A stretch of DNA of 64,000 nucleotides, from positions 15,872,001 to 15,936,000 of the forward strand of contig NC_088786.1 of assembly GCF_949628265.1 (NCBI RefSeq). Reading direction: 5' to 3'. Below the pieces are notes generated by a model. It had not been told where the DNA came from and searched no databases. It worked only from the letters and a program-made list of their open reading frames with translations. Source of the stretch: Cloeon dipterum. Its lineage: Eukaryota; Arthropoda; Insecta; Ephemeroptera; Baetidae. Both the position numbers and the translations under genes were made by a program. Numbering within the stretch: position 1 is the first letter of the stretch; every line of letters starts with the position of its first letter. Below are positions 52,721-64,000 of the stretch, in pieces.

Positions 52721-54403
52721 CTAGCCCTGGTGCCTGCTCCACAACTTCAAAAGTCTAGAATCCTGTAATTCGTTCTTGAACTTTGAAATGGAGTTGTCAT
52801 ACTTCCGAGGCGGTGTTGCTTGGTTGTCTGCCTCATTGCAGTGCATGTACGTGTGGATGGCGATTATTCCAGGAGAGATTCTCTGTTGCGTCTTCAATCC
52901 TTGCACAACTAGACTCGGCCTCTGCAGTACTAACTGCGGTTCCTCCTTAACCTGAACAATTGAGTGAATGTATTTTAGTATGGAAATATTATTTTTTTCC
53001 TCATAAGATTGACCTAATAATGATAGAGTTATGTTTTATATATGATTTAAAGAACTACTCATATTCATAATGGTACCACCTGTAAATTAATATTTCCCCA
53101 TAATTGAACAAAATTATTTTGAATTTAAAATTTAATCAGCTGCACCAGCTGCTGGTAAAAATACTATAATTAAAAAAGTATAGAAATATAGAAGCTTTAT
53201 GTCAAATATTGATGTTAGATACCTGCTTAAGATCAGCATGGTAGAACCTCCTGAGGGCCTTGAATGGCACTGCAGACTTCTCCTCAGGATACTCAAAGCA
53301 AAAGTGCAGGGCCGTCAGCACAAACTGAGCAGTCGAGATGCGAGCGTCAAAATCCCTGACCATCGCAGATAGGGTGTGGTGATACCTAGGAACAGCCAAC
53401 TGATTCCATTGCAGCTGAATGACACCGACAGGGCGCACGCTCAGAGATCGCAGCAGGCAGTCCCATCTAAAAATATTAAAAAATAAACCTCTGCAAAACC
53501 GCAACTAATGATGAGGGCTCACTTCAAAGCTGTGGAGGCGGCTTCTGGCGCAGCGAAAGGAAAGTTCCAAGGAAGGAGGGAGGCTTTGTAACCAAGGCTT
53601 TTATCTTTCAGAATGTCAAGGGCTGTTGGGGTGAGCAGACCGTCGTCGTAAATGATGTATTGGCCCACGCCTAGAATCTGGTGAAATGAAACAAATTCCG
53701 CCACTTCTGCAGGAGTGATTCTGCGGTTGCTGGGTACGACGCAAACAACAGTTGTGTTGTTGGAGGGCTCCGGGCTAGGGTCCAAGAACAAGACAGGGAG
53801 GATGATTGGACTTCGGCGAGGTTGTTGTTCTTCCGAGTAAAGTTCAACAGCGTACGGCGGCGCATCCAAAGTTACCTCAGGACTGCACAGGATGAAGTAC
53901 GGGTTGACCTTGTCAGGGTCGTCCAGGGCATGGCTCACCTTTAAAATTTTCACATTATAGACCCACTCAAACCTTTCTGATAAATCAAAGTTAACCTTCA
54001 TGTTGATAACTGAGTGGCTGATACGGCCTTCCGAAGAATATTCGTGCCCTTCGTACCAGAGCCTGCAACCGAGCTTGAGGCTGGCCGCATACCGAGCCAC
54101 ACCTATAACCTTGACGTGCTCCTTCTTGCCGACTACTTCCCAAAAAGCAGAGAAAACAAAAAGATCGTTGCCCAGGCGGTGCCACACTGGAGTGATACTG
54201 TCAGGGATGGTCACATTCTCGGTGGAAAATAATGAGGTGTTGAGCAGACAATCCGACGTAACGGACACCTCAGGTGGCTGGCCAAAGAAGTTGAGCACCT
54301 CCAGCACGTATCGCAGTCGGTTGTACTCATGCCAGTAAAAAAGTAAAGCAATCGTGCTGATGAAGAGGAAGATGAACAGGATCAGCCGATAGTACTTCCT
54401 CAT
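52721..54403 (-). CDS. Glycosyltransferase family 92 (DUF23) type II membrane protein, DxD motif apparently lost
   Basis: GT92 enzymes are Golgi type II membrane glycosyltransferases. Exons 54403-53523, 53466-53223 and 52951-52721 give 451 residues. The start is set at the ATG at 54403, which places a membrane anchor right at the N-terminus (ILFIFLFISTIALLFYW). The open frame upstream continues to an acceptor near 54470 and is probably 5' untranslated. The lumenal part has N-glycosylation sequons (NTS, NVT, NNT), VVCVVPSNRRITPAEV, and FHQILGVGQYIIYDDG, a typical GT92 segment. After WDCLLRS the family normally has a hydrophobic stretch ending in D-x-D-E followed by xxVP; here residues 313-316 read QWNQ before LAVPR. 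The predicted metal-binding acids are thus missing, suggesting a catalytically altered or inactive member. Confidence 0.8.
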
Positions 54404-56386
54404 GATGCTCACTTCTACGGTCAGGTCCCCGGCACCATGCCGCTCCCGCTTTTGCGGCTCCAATTTTCTAATAAACAATCTTTGTTAACAAAGCACGCCG
54501 TAGTGATTTTAATCTTTAGAGGGCTTCTATTTACACAGCAACTCAAATCTTAACGTATGATGCCAAGGTGATCGATTTCATAGAAACTCAATATAATTTT
54601 TGGGCGAATGATACATAATAAACTAAGATGCCCGTGTGGTATGAAATTTGATACATATAAGTGTAACTTACATTACTTCAGTTGAAATTTTGGAAAATGC
54701 CTCTGTTGAGACAAACGTAACCGAGAATCAAACAAAAATTAGGCATGAGACCAACCCCTCACGTCCAAGTTGAAGTACCTGCATATCAGAGTTACCAATC
54801 GAACAGAGTTCGGCGCATGAAAGGAGCGAGTAGAGCATCCATGTAACTCAATGGAAAACCTAAATAATTCTCTCTCTGGTATTTTACAAAAAAAATATCT
54901 TGAAACCTTTCCTTGGGAAAAATAACATATTATATATATCTTGACACATCTCACACGTTGCACAACGCTGGAAATACCTCATACAAGGATAGCCAAGAAT
55001 TAAGTTACCGCAACTCATAGAATAAAATGCATCTTTTCTGCTTTTCATACTTTGGGTAATATTTATTTCGGAGGTTAAGGATGATGGTGAAATATAAAAA
55101 GAATGAATAAAAATCGATGGCAAAAACTTCCCACCACTGAAAAAATTAAAGGTTATGCGAAACCCCGTGTAGTAATTTATGAACAAACCACTAAGTATCT
55201 TTGTCGATAGTGCTCAACACTGAACTTGAGAACACTTGAGTGCCATTCTCTTACTAAAAACCTAACTGCACTTTTCCGTAGATTTCCTCTCACTAAAGAC
55301 CACTGCAATGATGCACTTTAAATCAATTATTTCACAGCAAATTAAAATCAAACTGAGCGAAATTGACACTTTAAATGCATGGCAAACCCACTTTAGAGCA
55401 CCACAATTTTCTTCGAGAACCAATAATGCTTAGAACCTCGGCCACTCTCACATCACAAAAACCCAAAATTAAGCACACATTCAGTAGTTGCTGCACCACT
55501 GAAGCTCTCAAGCACTGAACTTTGCATTAAGAGAACCACCCTTGAACTCAAGCTCACTAACAAGAAAAAGAAGCACTTTTGGGGAACCTATTTAGGGATG
55601 CTTGAGAAGGCCATCTCATGCGTCGGAAGTGCAGATGAGGATTTGATACTTTTGAGAAGTGGCATGTTTCACATTTTCTAAACGCACCATCACAGCAAAT
55701 TCACCAAATGAAACCAAAGAAATCACTGCAAATAAAAATAGAACGAATCATAACTGCCACATTCACTTTAAATTTATTGTGACTGGCACTCTTGTTGATG
55801 GTAGATTTTTTTAATGAAAAAATCAACAGGCACTCCACTGACCAGAGACACCGCCGGGCTCACACGAAACTTAAGGTTAGGTGGGTGGCACAATGACACA
55901 TTTGCAATTATTTCTTAGCACTGGTATTGATAGGCTTTTAATATAGATGATACACTGCTCTAGAAAACACTTAACCATTACGTGTTGGGGCCGATGCTGC
56001 TGTTGATTGACGCGACAACTAGATTAAGCACAGATTAGAGTACACCTCACAGTGAAACATCATTTTAGAACAATAAGGTCTGAATATTTGTCAGCAGAAT
56101 ACAACTTTGCTGTTACGTGATAAAAGAAAAAAAAAAATCTAAATTATCTACAAGATACTACTAAAAAGTAAACTAAATTTGTTCAAAATCATAGGAGTTG
56201 TAAAACCAATTAGTTAGCAGCTAATTCAAATTACCAACAACCTACGCTCGTTAGCTTTAGGTATCTCGCAGAGCGACTCTTTTAAGTCACCCGAGAACAT
56301 ATCTGCGCAAGCGATTCAAACGAAAGGATATTAAAATAAAATAAATGATGACCGTCAACCTCTGAAAATGGATAGATATCATGCGA
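54404..56386. other. Region between Spenito and the GT92 gene
   Basis: It holds the GT92 upstream region and the Spenito 3' flank (both genes on the minus strand). From about 55190 to 55880 the plus strand is C-rich relative to G and full of short degenerate words such as CACTTT, GCACTG and CTTGAG. No frame is coding. See the separate entry for the CTTGAG cluster. Confidence 0.5.
55225..55606. promoter_or_regulatory. Cluster of CTTGAG/CTCAAG motifs
   Basis: Five copies lie at 55225-55230, 55235-55240, 55507-55512, 55547-55552 and 55601-55606, where about 0.2 would be expected by chance in 380 bases at equal base frequencies. CACTTGAG-type words resemble sites for NK-2 class homeodomain proteins. 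The cluster lies about 0.8-1.2 kb upstream of the GT92 start. A regulatory role is inferred. Confidence 0.3.
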
Positions 56387-59382
56387 TTAGTTGGATGCCC
56401 CACGTACTACCACAATGACCAGGTGGTCTTCCTTGAGTCCTTCCTCGGAGAGAGCGGGAGCTGTCCGTTTCAGCAGCTCGGCCGAAAACTTGCAAGGGGG
56501 GAAAACGTACAGCACACCAGTCGTTTCATTGTCCTTGTTCGTCAGAGAAATCACACCAGCGGCCTCCTTCTGCTTAAGATAGGCCACCAAGTTGCGCATG
56601 GGACGTGACTGGACATTCGCGTCCTCCGGAGTGATACTCGAGGTTGAGGCCGGCAGTCCGAGAAACACGGCGTGAGCGCCAGCTGTGGCCATCCGCTTCG
56701 ACACGTCCTCCAGCTTGGGTGGGTCCAGACGTAGCCGTTGCGTTATGCGCAGTTGGTTTCGGCCCGACTGCTCCTTAATGAGGATGTCCACAATGTCCGT
56801 CTCACCATCCGTCAGGTGGAACTTGGCGGGGAACAGCGAGTTCTTGAGCACTAAGCCCCCACTCCAGTTGACCTCGCCCTTGCGCGCCAGCTCGGCCAGC
56901 GTCCTGGCAGAGCCGAGCGGGCCACTTCCGTTCCTCGCATCCGGGGAAAGCGACCGGGACGAGCGCCTGTTGCGCGAGGTCGGCCGCGGGGAGCGCTCCT
57001 CGCCGGGCTCAGGGGTGTGCGAGCGCCTGCCCTCTTCAGGCGGACCACCCTTGGCCCACTCCTCTTCGAACCCGGGCTGGCCATAGCCGCGGTAACTCCC
57101 GCGGCCGCGATAGCCGCGTCCACCACTGCGATCGCCACCGGTTCCGCCCGAGCCGGTGCCTCCTCGGTAGCCGCGGGACGATCCTCCGCTGTAGTTGAAT
57201 CCGTTTCCTTCGTCCCAGGCGCCCTCGTATCCTGCTTCATAGTTGAACTCCCTGCTCTTGTTGAAGGGGAAGGCCGGAGCGGCGCCCTGCACGTCGGCAA
57301 AGTCGATGCGGAGCCGTCTGTCTGGTCCTCCGAGCGGAAAGCCGCGCATCTCTTTTACTGCGGCTTGAGCGGCGTCCATCGAATCATACTGGATGTACGC
57401 ACAGCTATCGCCCTTTACGTAGTCAATCTTCTTGATGGCGCCGAAACGGTCAAACTCACGCTCTAGCTGCGGCAGGGAGGTCCAGGGACCCAGCCCGCCA
57501 ACCCAGATCCTTGTTGTCGGGGTTACCTTACCGTACCCAATTTTACATTGGAACTTGCCTATGTACTGTCCTGACAGCTCGACCTTGGAGCGATGAGCCA
57601 TGTCCAAATTCTGGAACCTGACGAACGCGTAGGCATTGCCTGGAAAAGATGAAGAAGGTTAAGTTGGATAGCTATATACTTGCGGCAGGTTTACTAGTAA
57701 ATCACGAACACTGATGATAATTACTTGTTACTGAGAAAAAATATTCAACAATTTTGATCTATTTACTACCAGTGAATTTTAAACTGTTATTTTGCTGCCA
57801 CTTATCCTGATTTCAAATAACCGTAATTTGCTATGTCTCACGTTGTCTAGAAACAGTGAAATTTTCTGAATGCAGATATATTTAAACTGCTGTCTATGAA
57901 AAGTGTGAAAAACTTTGCCAAATAGAAATAAAATAGTACTCTTGTCTTAGAAAATTATAAATAAAAAATATTCATAAAATCTAACTGTCAATTTCATAAT
58001 CTATTATTTTGTTCTGTATTTAACTGGTTCTACATCTCATCAGTAACAACAGTTGTTATAATGCTTAAATGATGTTAACGACGTTCCTTATTTTCAGGAC
58101 ACACATCCTACTTTGAGTCAAAATTTTCTTTTTAGGTTTTAAATGGGAAATCCTAAGATGGAGCGATTATTTACTTTTCCAAGATATAAGGAGATCAAAT
58201 TAATATATGAAAAGCCTACAAAGAAACAAGCGAGACTAACGACCAAATTGATCCAGCAAATTTTGACATTCAAAATTGTGTTTTATATTATTATAATCAA
58301 GTAATCAGTCCAAAAATGTTAAGCATTTCAAAGTGCAATTGGTCTCAGATATTAAAATATCAAAGTTAAAAAAATTAAATTTAACCTGTTCCTGGAGGCG
58401 GTCTTTTAATGTCAATATCTTCCACAATTCCGTAGCGACCAAATATGCGGCGAAGTTCTTCATCTGAAATGCTCACTTCCAGGTTGCCTGCGAACAAAGT
58501 CCTAGTGGCCAAAGGATCGTCCTCAGGGAGCTGGTGGTGCAGGTAGTTGGGGAACTTGTCCTTTTTGTTCTCATGCTTGTCGTAGCCTTTGCTGTACATT
58601 CCAGGACCGCCTCTGTGGGTGCCGCCGTAGTGATGAGCAGGTCCAGGTTGAGGTGCGTGTCTGGGATGTGACATGTAGTCGTGCGACGCAGGGTCACGCC
58701 GAAAGTCACTCCTCATAGGTGGAGGCCCGAGGTCATAGTTAGCGCGGCTCCTGTCCATTACAAAGCCAGGCGACCTTTGGCGGTAATATCTGTCGTAATC
58801 AGGGGTTAAACTCCTGGGCCGGCGGTATTCCGAGCCTCCGCCTCCACCAGCGCTTCCACTGCCGCCTCCAGTACCACCGCCGCCACCACCACCGCCACTC
58901 CTATCGTAAACCGGCTCCACTATCGCAGCTTTGTCGAAAATGATGATGCGGGGCTTAGCGTGTTTGGCGTCGCGGGCGTCTTCGTAGCTCCTGAAGCACA
59001 CGTAGCCAACTCGTTCGTCAGGGTCGTGCGATATCCGGACACTGATGTCTCCATATTTTTTATACTCGCGGTACAGAGTATCTTTTATGACCTCATCACT
59101 GGCTTTGTTGTGCAAGTTACTCACACACAACACTTTGTAATTCGAGTACGTCCGTGAGCGATACTCGTCCCTGTCAGGGTAGCGGCTTCGCGGGGGACTT
59201 TCGTGAGGTGTCCTTCCTCTGCGTCTATCGCGATCGGGACTCACACGCTCATCACTGCTGTCGTCGTATCGTCCTATGGACCTTGGTCTCTTGTTGCTAA
59301 GAGGCGGCGTGTCGCGGTCAGAACTGCGCTTCATGCTCCGAGAGCTTTTGTAACTTGCTGAAGAGCGCTCGTTTCCCAGCAT
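56387..59382 (-). CDS. nito: Spenito / RBM15, SPEN-family RNA-binding protein
   Basis: A nuclear RNA-binding protein of the split-ends family and part of the m6A writer-associated (MACOM) complex. In flies it also acts in sex determination and Wingless signalling. Two coding exons, 59382-58386 and 57639-56387, give 749 residues. An arginine/serine-rich N-terminus is followed by RRM1 at about 82-160 (NYKVLCVSNLHNKASDE). A glycine run and an RS-like linker come next. RRM2 starts at about 291 (TRTLFAGNLEVSISDEEL) and is split by the only coding intron. RRM3 starts at about 374 (TRIWVGGLGPWTSLPQLE). A Gly/Arg-rich linker precedes the SPOC domain in the last 170 residues (VNWSGGLVLKNSLFPAKFHL, then PMRNLVAYLKQKEAAGVISL). 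The size suits Spenito rather than the giant Spen. The 0.75-kb intron holds nothing recognisable. Confidence 0.95.
57640..58385 (-). other. Spenito coding intron
   Basis: A 746-base AT-rich intron that interrupts RRM2. I see no nested gene or repeat. Confidence 0.7.
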
Positions 59383-59699
59383 AGCTGCATATTTAAAAAT
59401 ATATTAAAATGCAAGTATTTGTGTTGTTCTAGATTTACATTACAAATTATACAAATATGTAGTTACCGGAATAACAAAAAAAAACTTGGATTTCAGGATT
59501 TAACTTAAACAAACGCGTTCAATCTGCTTATAAGCAACAGTGTGAAGCGGCATTCGTCACTTAAAAGATGAACTTGAGTGCCCATGCCCATACGCATGCC
59601 GCAAATTTGAAAGGATTTCTATTGCAATTCAATTTGCACTGAGTGTTCTTTTCACATCTAGTTCGATTTTTAAAAATAATAAATATCAGCAATGTGTAC

Positions 59700-59854
59700 C
59701 TGCAGAAATTTTGTCCAAGTATGTCCAGGAAAATACTCCTCAGCCCTTTATCAACAGATACGCGTACACTGTCCGCTCGATTTCCATTCAATATGGCCGA
59801 CGACCGAGGGGCTAGGCGCTGACAGATACGCCACGCCCAGTCATTGAAGCTCAA
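59700..59854 (-). promoter_or_regulatory. Probable 5' leader exon of Spenito with an upstream ORF
   Basis: On the minus strand an open stretch ends in CTGCAG followed by GTACAC (donor at 59699). An acceptor ATGCAG lies just before the Spenito start (exon resumes at 59384). If joined, an upstream ATG at 59854 opens a frame of about 73 codons that runs past the Spenito ATG in another frame and stops in exon 2. The transcription start is unknown. Confidence 0.45.
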
Positions 59855-60100
59855 ATTTATGCGGGAATAGCATGTTTGATAGCAGCTCTCTACTTCCTAT
59901 AGAATCAATACCATCACTACAATATATAATGTTGTGTCCTTCGTCCTCCATTGACTATTTCAGCAGTCTTAAAACTACATTAGCCTATAGCAATGGATAT
60001 AATTTATTAAGAATTTAACAGTTTGTAATGTTTTTGTCATGAATTTTTAATCACAATTTCATAGCGTTGAATAATTGAAATATTTGCACGGTTTTTCACA
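59855..60100. other. Spacer between the MYND-Tudor gene and Spenito
   Basis: About 250 bases of AT-rich DNA, the presumed Spenito promoter and the 3' end of the neighbouring gene. I see nothing else. Confidence 0.5.
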
Positions 60101-63100
60101 TCAGCAATCAATTGAACCAAAAATGTTGTCCAGAAGAGAAATTGGTTTAGGTTGATCTAGAATAATGAGAAATTACATAGAATTTGATTTCCGTAAAATA
60201 CTTTTAAAATTTCTTATACCTGTTTCAGGAACATTTTTTGTTGCTATCTGGTCAGTGTTATCAAGAGCTGTGTTGAACATTTGCTCATTTTCAACACACC
60301 ACTCTTCAAGGCACCAATAGTAATCCATTCTAAAGCAGCGCAACAACTGATGGCTGGCAGCTTTTCTTGCAGTTTGTAGCTCAGTTCCAGCAACATTCAT
60401 CACCTCCTCTTGAACTAACTCAAATAAAACCATCCTCATTAAATGACCAGTCATCTTGATGTCGACAGGGGAAGCATTGTGATTGATGTCACTTAAATTG
60501 TCACACGCCTCTGCAACATTGACGAGTTCATCCAGGGACTTAGCAATTTCCTTGCAGAGTTTGAAGGGAGCAGTCCTCAGGAGCTTTCTGACACTTCCCA
60601 GACTTGCAGATGAAATGTGTCCTTCATCAGTCAAAGTCCACAAAATCTGGGGCACGATGAAGACGGTGTCATCTTTACCACTCAGTACTACACCTTTGAC
60701 AATTGCGCCGGGTTGCAGAAGTTGTTTTGCTCTGCACGCAAGACTCAAGTCTTGGGGTTGATCATCATCAAAAATTCCTGAAATATTCCTGAAGTTAGCA
60801 TTTGCAATAATAGGAGAAAATAGAGGCATTACCAGCTAATCTCAGAGGTATGCCCAAGGTTGGGAATAGGCCAAATTCTGCAGGGAGTTGACGAATTTTA
60901 GTGTAAGGCACGCTAAGTTTATGGATGGAGTAATCAAAGAAGAGCAAGTCAGCAGATTTATCCCTTCTGCTGATGATATAGGCTCTGTACCATAGATTGT
61001 CTAAGGAAAAAATCTTTAGTATCTCACATTTTAAAAGACAATTTCAAAACAGTACCTTCTCGTTGAGCCAAGCAAATTCTATCTTTGGTGTGCTTAGGAA
61101 CATAGCAGTACTTTGATACAGAATCCACATATGTTTGCGACAGTTCGACAAGTGAATGCGTGATGGCGTTGTATAAGGGACTTTCTGTGTTGCAGCAGGT
61201 GACATATGGTTCATTAACGCTGAGCACAGTAAGACGGATCATCTTTCCATGTGGGACAGACTCAAAATCAGGAATGGTGTCGCCTTCAACTGTAACAATT
61301 ATTGTCTATTAAGACTCCTATACTATAATATATATTCACAATATTACAAAAATCATTAGCAGAATAATCTAGAGGTGAGGGTGTGTTCCAAGAGCGCTCC
61401 AAGTAACTTTTCAGGTGGTCATTCACTTGAACGCCGGTCTTGGCATCTTCCAAAATGACATTGCCAGAAGAAGTTTCGGCAAGGGCAAGTTTGGTACGCT
61501 TGTCAACCATATCTTGAAGGAACATGATGGCTTTGGAAGTCAGTGGTTGCTCATCAACATTTTGCAATTTTACCAGCCAGCAAAAAGTAGGTGTCTAGAA
61601 ATGATTTATCATAATTGCATACGTTTTTCATAAGGGATAATTTGGATCTCATTACTGTGAAGAATTCTTCACCAAGAGGGAAAATTTTGTCAACTGTGGC
61701 AACTTCTTTCACACCCTTATCAATAAGATGAACTAATACTTCATTCAGAGAAAGTTTCTTTGTAATGCGGGCCCTATAGAATCTGTTGTCATTCATGCTT
61801 CTGGCGAGGACGCACACCCCAACAGGTGGAATCTCGTCACATGGAACTGGACACGCACATTTTTTAAATATTTTTTTCAATGCACGTGGAATTAAGTCTC
61901 TTTACCTGCACAACTACCAGTGAAGTTCAATTCCAGTTCAAACTTAGCAGACTGAAGCATATTTTCTGTCCCCTTAACATAGAGCATATTGGAGCAGCAA
62001 ATTGCAGCTATTGTCACTTCTGCATTTTTGACTGTGGGTGGAGCAGGGAGGACGCTCGTCAAAACCGAGTTGTCAAACGGGCACCACTTTTCGAGTTTCA
62101 ATTTGCACACCGCTCTCAATTCAAATGTGAGTGTTGCAATTGCTGACTGCGCTCCATCATCAAACTCCATTGATTCAAGACAAATATCACTTCCAACCTA
62201 TAAGAACACACAAACATGATTAGTATAATTTGTTTCTAACTCGAACATGATTTTCGTGCCTTAATGATTTTGAACCACACTTGGAACTCAGGAATATTGG
62301 ATGTGAAGACTGATCCTACAAACTTCAAGCTGTAATTAAAAAATAATAAGTATTCAAGAAATTTTTAAAAATAGTCTATTAGAAATACTCTTTGTCATTG
62401 CTTGAAAAGTTTGTGTTTGACAATGAATCTCGAGGAAAATTTGGCGTGAAGAGGAAAGCTATTGGTTCACCAAACTCAAAAATAATTTCCTCAATTGTAC
62501 ACTTCAGAGTTTTGTCTTCAGTAATCCTTGAGAGCCATTCACCTGACAGTGCTGGAGACTGGCAAATCCTGAAGATAAAATTAAATACAATCATGCTCAT
62601 CGTAAGGGAGAAATCTACTTTTGAATAATTTACAAACGAATTTATTAAATTCTGAAACAGATTAAATTGAAAATTAACTCATAGGAGTGTGAACGCTTCT
62701 AAGAACCACATGTATATCTCATTATGTATATGTAAGCTAAATCAACAGTTATAGGAAGAGCATACAAAATTCTAAAACTTTAATTTAGGTCATTTTACCG
62801 TTTTTCTCTCTTTGTATTTCCAGAAAATCTGAACAATTATGAGATTAATAGGTATTGTTAATCTCAATTAAAAATCTGTATTAAACCGACAGGTATCTTA
62901 TGATAAATAAAAATCAAATTTTTTGGATATCCATGAAAAAACTTTATATCAATAATTATAACGAATGAACACAACTTCTACTCAAAGTGCACATGCTTGT
63001 TGTGGTGCGGTTTAGATGCGCACCGGAGAATTGACACAGGCGTAAATACACCTGATGTTTCTACGGGATCACTGGCACCCTTTATTTCATCATTAAATGA

Positions 63101-63996
63101 TACTGCAGTCTTTTTCTGAGTGTGATGTGATATCTGTTCCGAGGTGTTACGTAAATCAAAATCATTTCTGCAAGCATTTATGTGGGGTGTAATATCTGAG
63201 CTTTCAGTTGAGCAACCTTCTTGCGTGCTTGTAGACGGGTCGATTGAAATTAAATTTTTGTAATCTGGCATATTCCTGCTGCTATTTACGTGTAAAGGTC
63301 CTTGTCGAAACGATGTTACTACAGTTTCTATTGAATTACTGTTTGACATTCTGGATTCAAAATTTGACCCTTTGGATTTCTCAAAATTGCACTTTTTGAT
63401 TGGTACCAAGTAACGTCTCACTGGTTTAAAAATCTCAGTGCTTGCACGCGAACAAGATCGGGAAAGGGGAACAAGATTGTTGTTGTGTTTCTTTAAAATT
63501 TTCACTGACTGTCTTTGAACCATGCTTTCACAGCCGGCCGAGTGTTGTATTTGAAAACTTGGTTTTGGCATGCACAGATTATCATACATTGAGCATGCAA
63601 CAGAAACATTAGCACATACTGACCAGGAAGGACAGTGTGGGTCACCAGCTGCATCCTAAGAACAAAATTAAATTCAGTGCAGTTGCCACATTGATTTCAA
63701 GCAGTTATTTACGTTTAATTAGTCATAATATTATATACCTTTCTTGCTTCTATATGTGAAGTGGCATTGAAGAGATTCACACCGTTTCTGGCCCACAAGC
63801 TCTCCATCGCGTCTTTCCTAGTTTCAGAAATACTTGCACATGTTTTATGTCTCTATAGGAATATTAAATAAAAACCTTTCATTGCAACAGTCAGAGGAAT
63901 GAGAAGAGTACTTTGAGAAGCAGCTGGAGCTACAAAAGTACTTTCCGCAGTAAGAACAGCACACTGCTGTTACTCGTTTGCAGGCCCAACACATGC
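60101..63996 (-). CDS. MYND zinc-finger and Tudor domain protein (Vreteno/TDRD1-like)
   Basis: Proteins of this build bind methyl-arginine in Piwi proteins in the germline piRNA pathway. Exons: 63996-63876, 63817-63739, 63655-62982, 62828-62799, 62568-62389, 62329-62260, 62197-61906, 61846-61623, 61594-61348, 61289-61056, 61000-60833 and 60777-60220 plus 60156-60101 (or 60777-60173 unspliced). The product is about 973-976 residues if the ATG at 63994 is the start. The MYND finger comes first (CWACK, CCSYCGKYFC, then H and C). A serine-rich linker follows. At least two Tudor domains are visible: GVCVLARSMNDNRFYRARI with LIDKGVKEV, and RICLAQREDNLWYRAYI with LLFFDYS. The first has DKG in place of the usual DYG. 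The intron after 62260 appears to use a GC donor. Further exons, such as an RRM, may lie beyond the right edge. Confidence 0.8.
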
Positions 63997-64000
63997 CTAG

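Noticed and set aside
54404-54478. Longer N-terminus for the GT92 protein
   Set aside because: The extension has no ATG, passes a likely acceptor, and would place 25 charged residues before the membrane anchor; the ATG at 54403 fits better.
57017-57466. 149-codon ORFs on both strands in the Spenito Gly/Arg linker
   Set aside because: They are shadows of the GC-rich coding exon in other frames.

Overview
This window is animal nuclear DNA, almost certainly from an insect. It is AT-rich, and its genes are split by many short introns (often 50-120 bases). One gene is a cuticular chitin-binding (CPAP1-type) protein, and conserved metazoan genes (Raf, RECQ1, NELF-B, Greatwall, FATP, EMC4, STMP1, Gemin6, p47, Spenito) lie close together. 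The species cannot be named from the sequence. Exon models were built by reading splice sites by eye, keeping intron phase consistent, and matching remembered family sequences. No database search was run.

Layout. 0-4.2 kb: the first coding exon of Raf (minus; the gene leaves the window to the left) and a complete RECQ1 helicase (minus), only 56 bases apart. 6-11 kb: two tandem copies (plus) of a small five-exon gene ending in an IAP-like RING finger. 11.5-14.9 kb: NELF-B (minus, 11 exons). 16.2-33.8 kb: a long CPAP1-type chitin-binding cuticle gene (plus) with two large introns and a 9-base microexon. 34.3-35.7 kb: an intact single-exon gene whose C-terminal half looks like a retrotransposon Gag capsid, a candidate domesticated gag. 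35.9-39.2 kb: Greatwall kinase (minus, 14 exons). 40.5-44.9 kb: fatty acid transport protein (minus), head-to-head with EMC4 (plus, 45.3-46.5 kb). 46.9-47.4 kb: a 46-residue STMP1 homologue and a hydrophobic 53-codon ORF (minus). 48.0-48.5 kb: Gemin6 (plus). 49.5-51.4 kb: p47/NSFL1C (plus). 52.7-54.4 kb: a GT92-family glycosyltransferase that appears to lack its DxD motif (minus). 56.4-59.9 kb: Spenito/RBM15 (minus). 60.1-64 kb: a MYND-Tudor piRNA-pathway-type protein (minus), possibly continuing past the right edge.

Most of these are unrelated housekeeping genes and do not form a pathway. The points most worth a second look are the Gag-derived ORF with an added Cys-pair N-terminal region, the unusual number of GC-AG introns (six candidates in roughly 75 introns, two of them in one RING paralogue), the RING-gene tandem duplication with an unrecognised N-terminal region, the GT92 protein with QWNQ where DxDE is expected, the 9-base in-frame microexon, an overlapping upstream ORF in Spenito, and a cluster of CTTGAG sites upstream of GT92.
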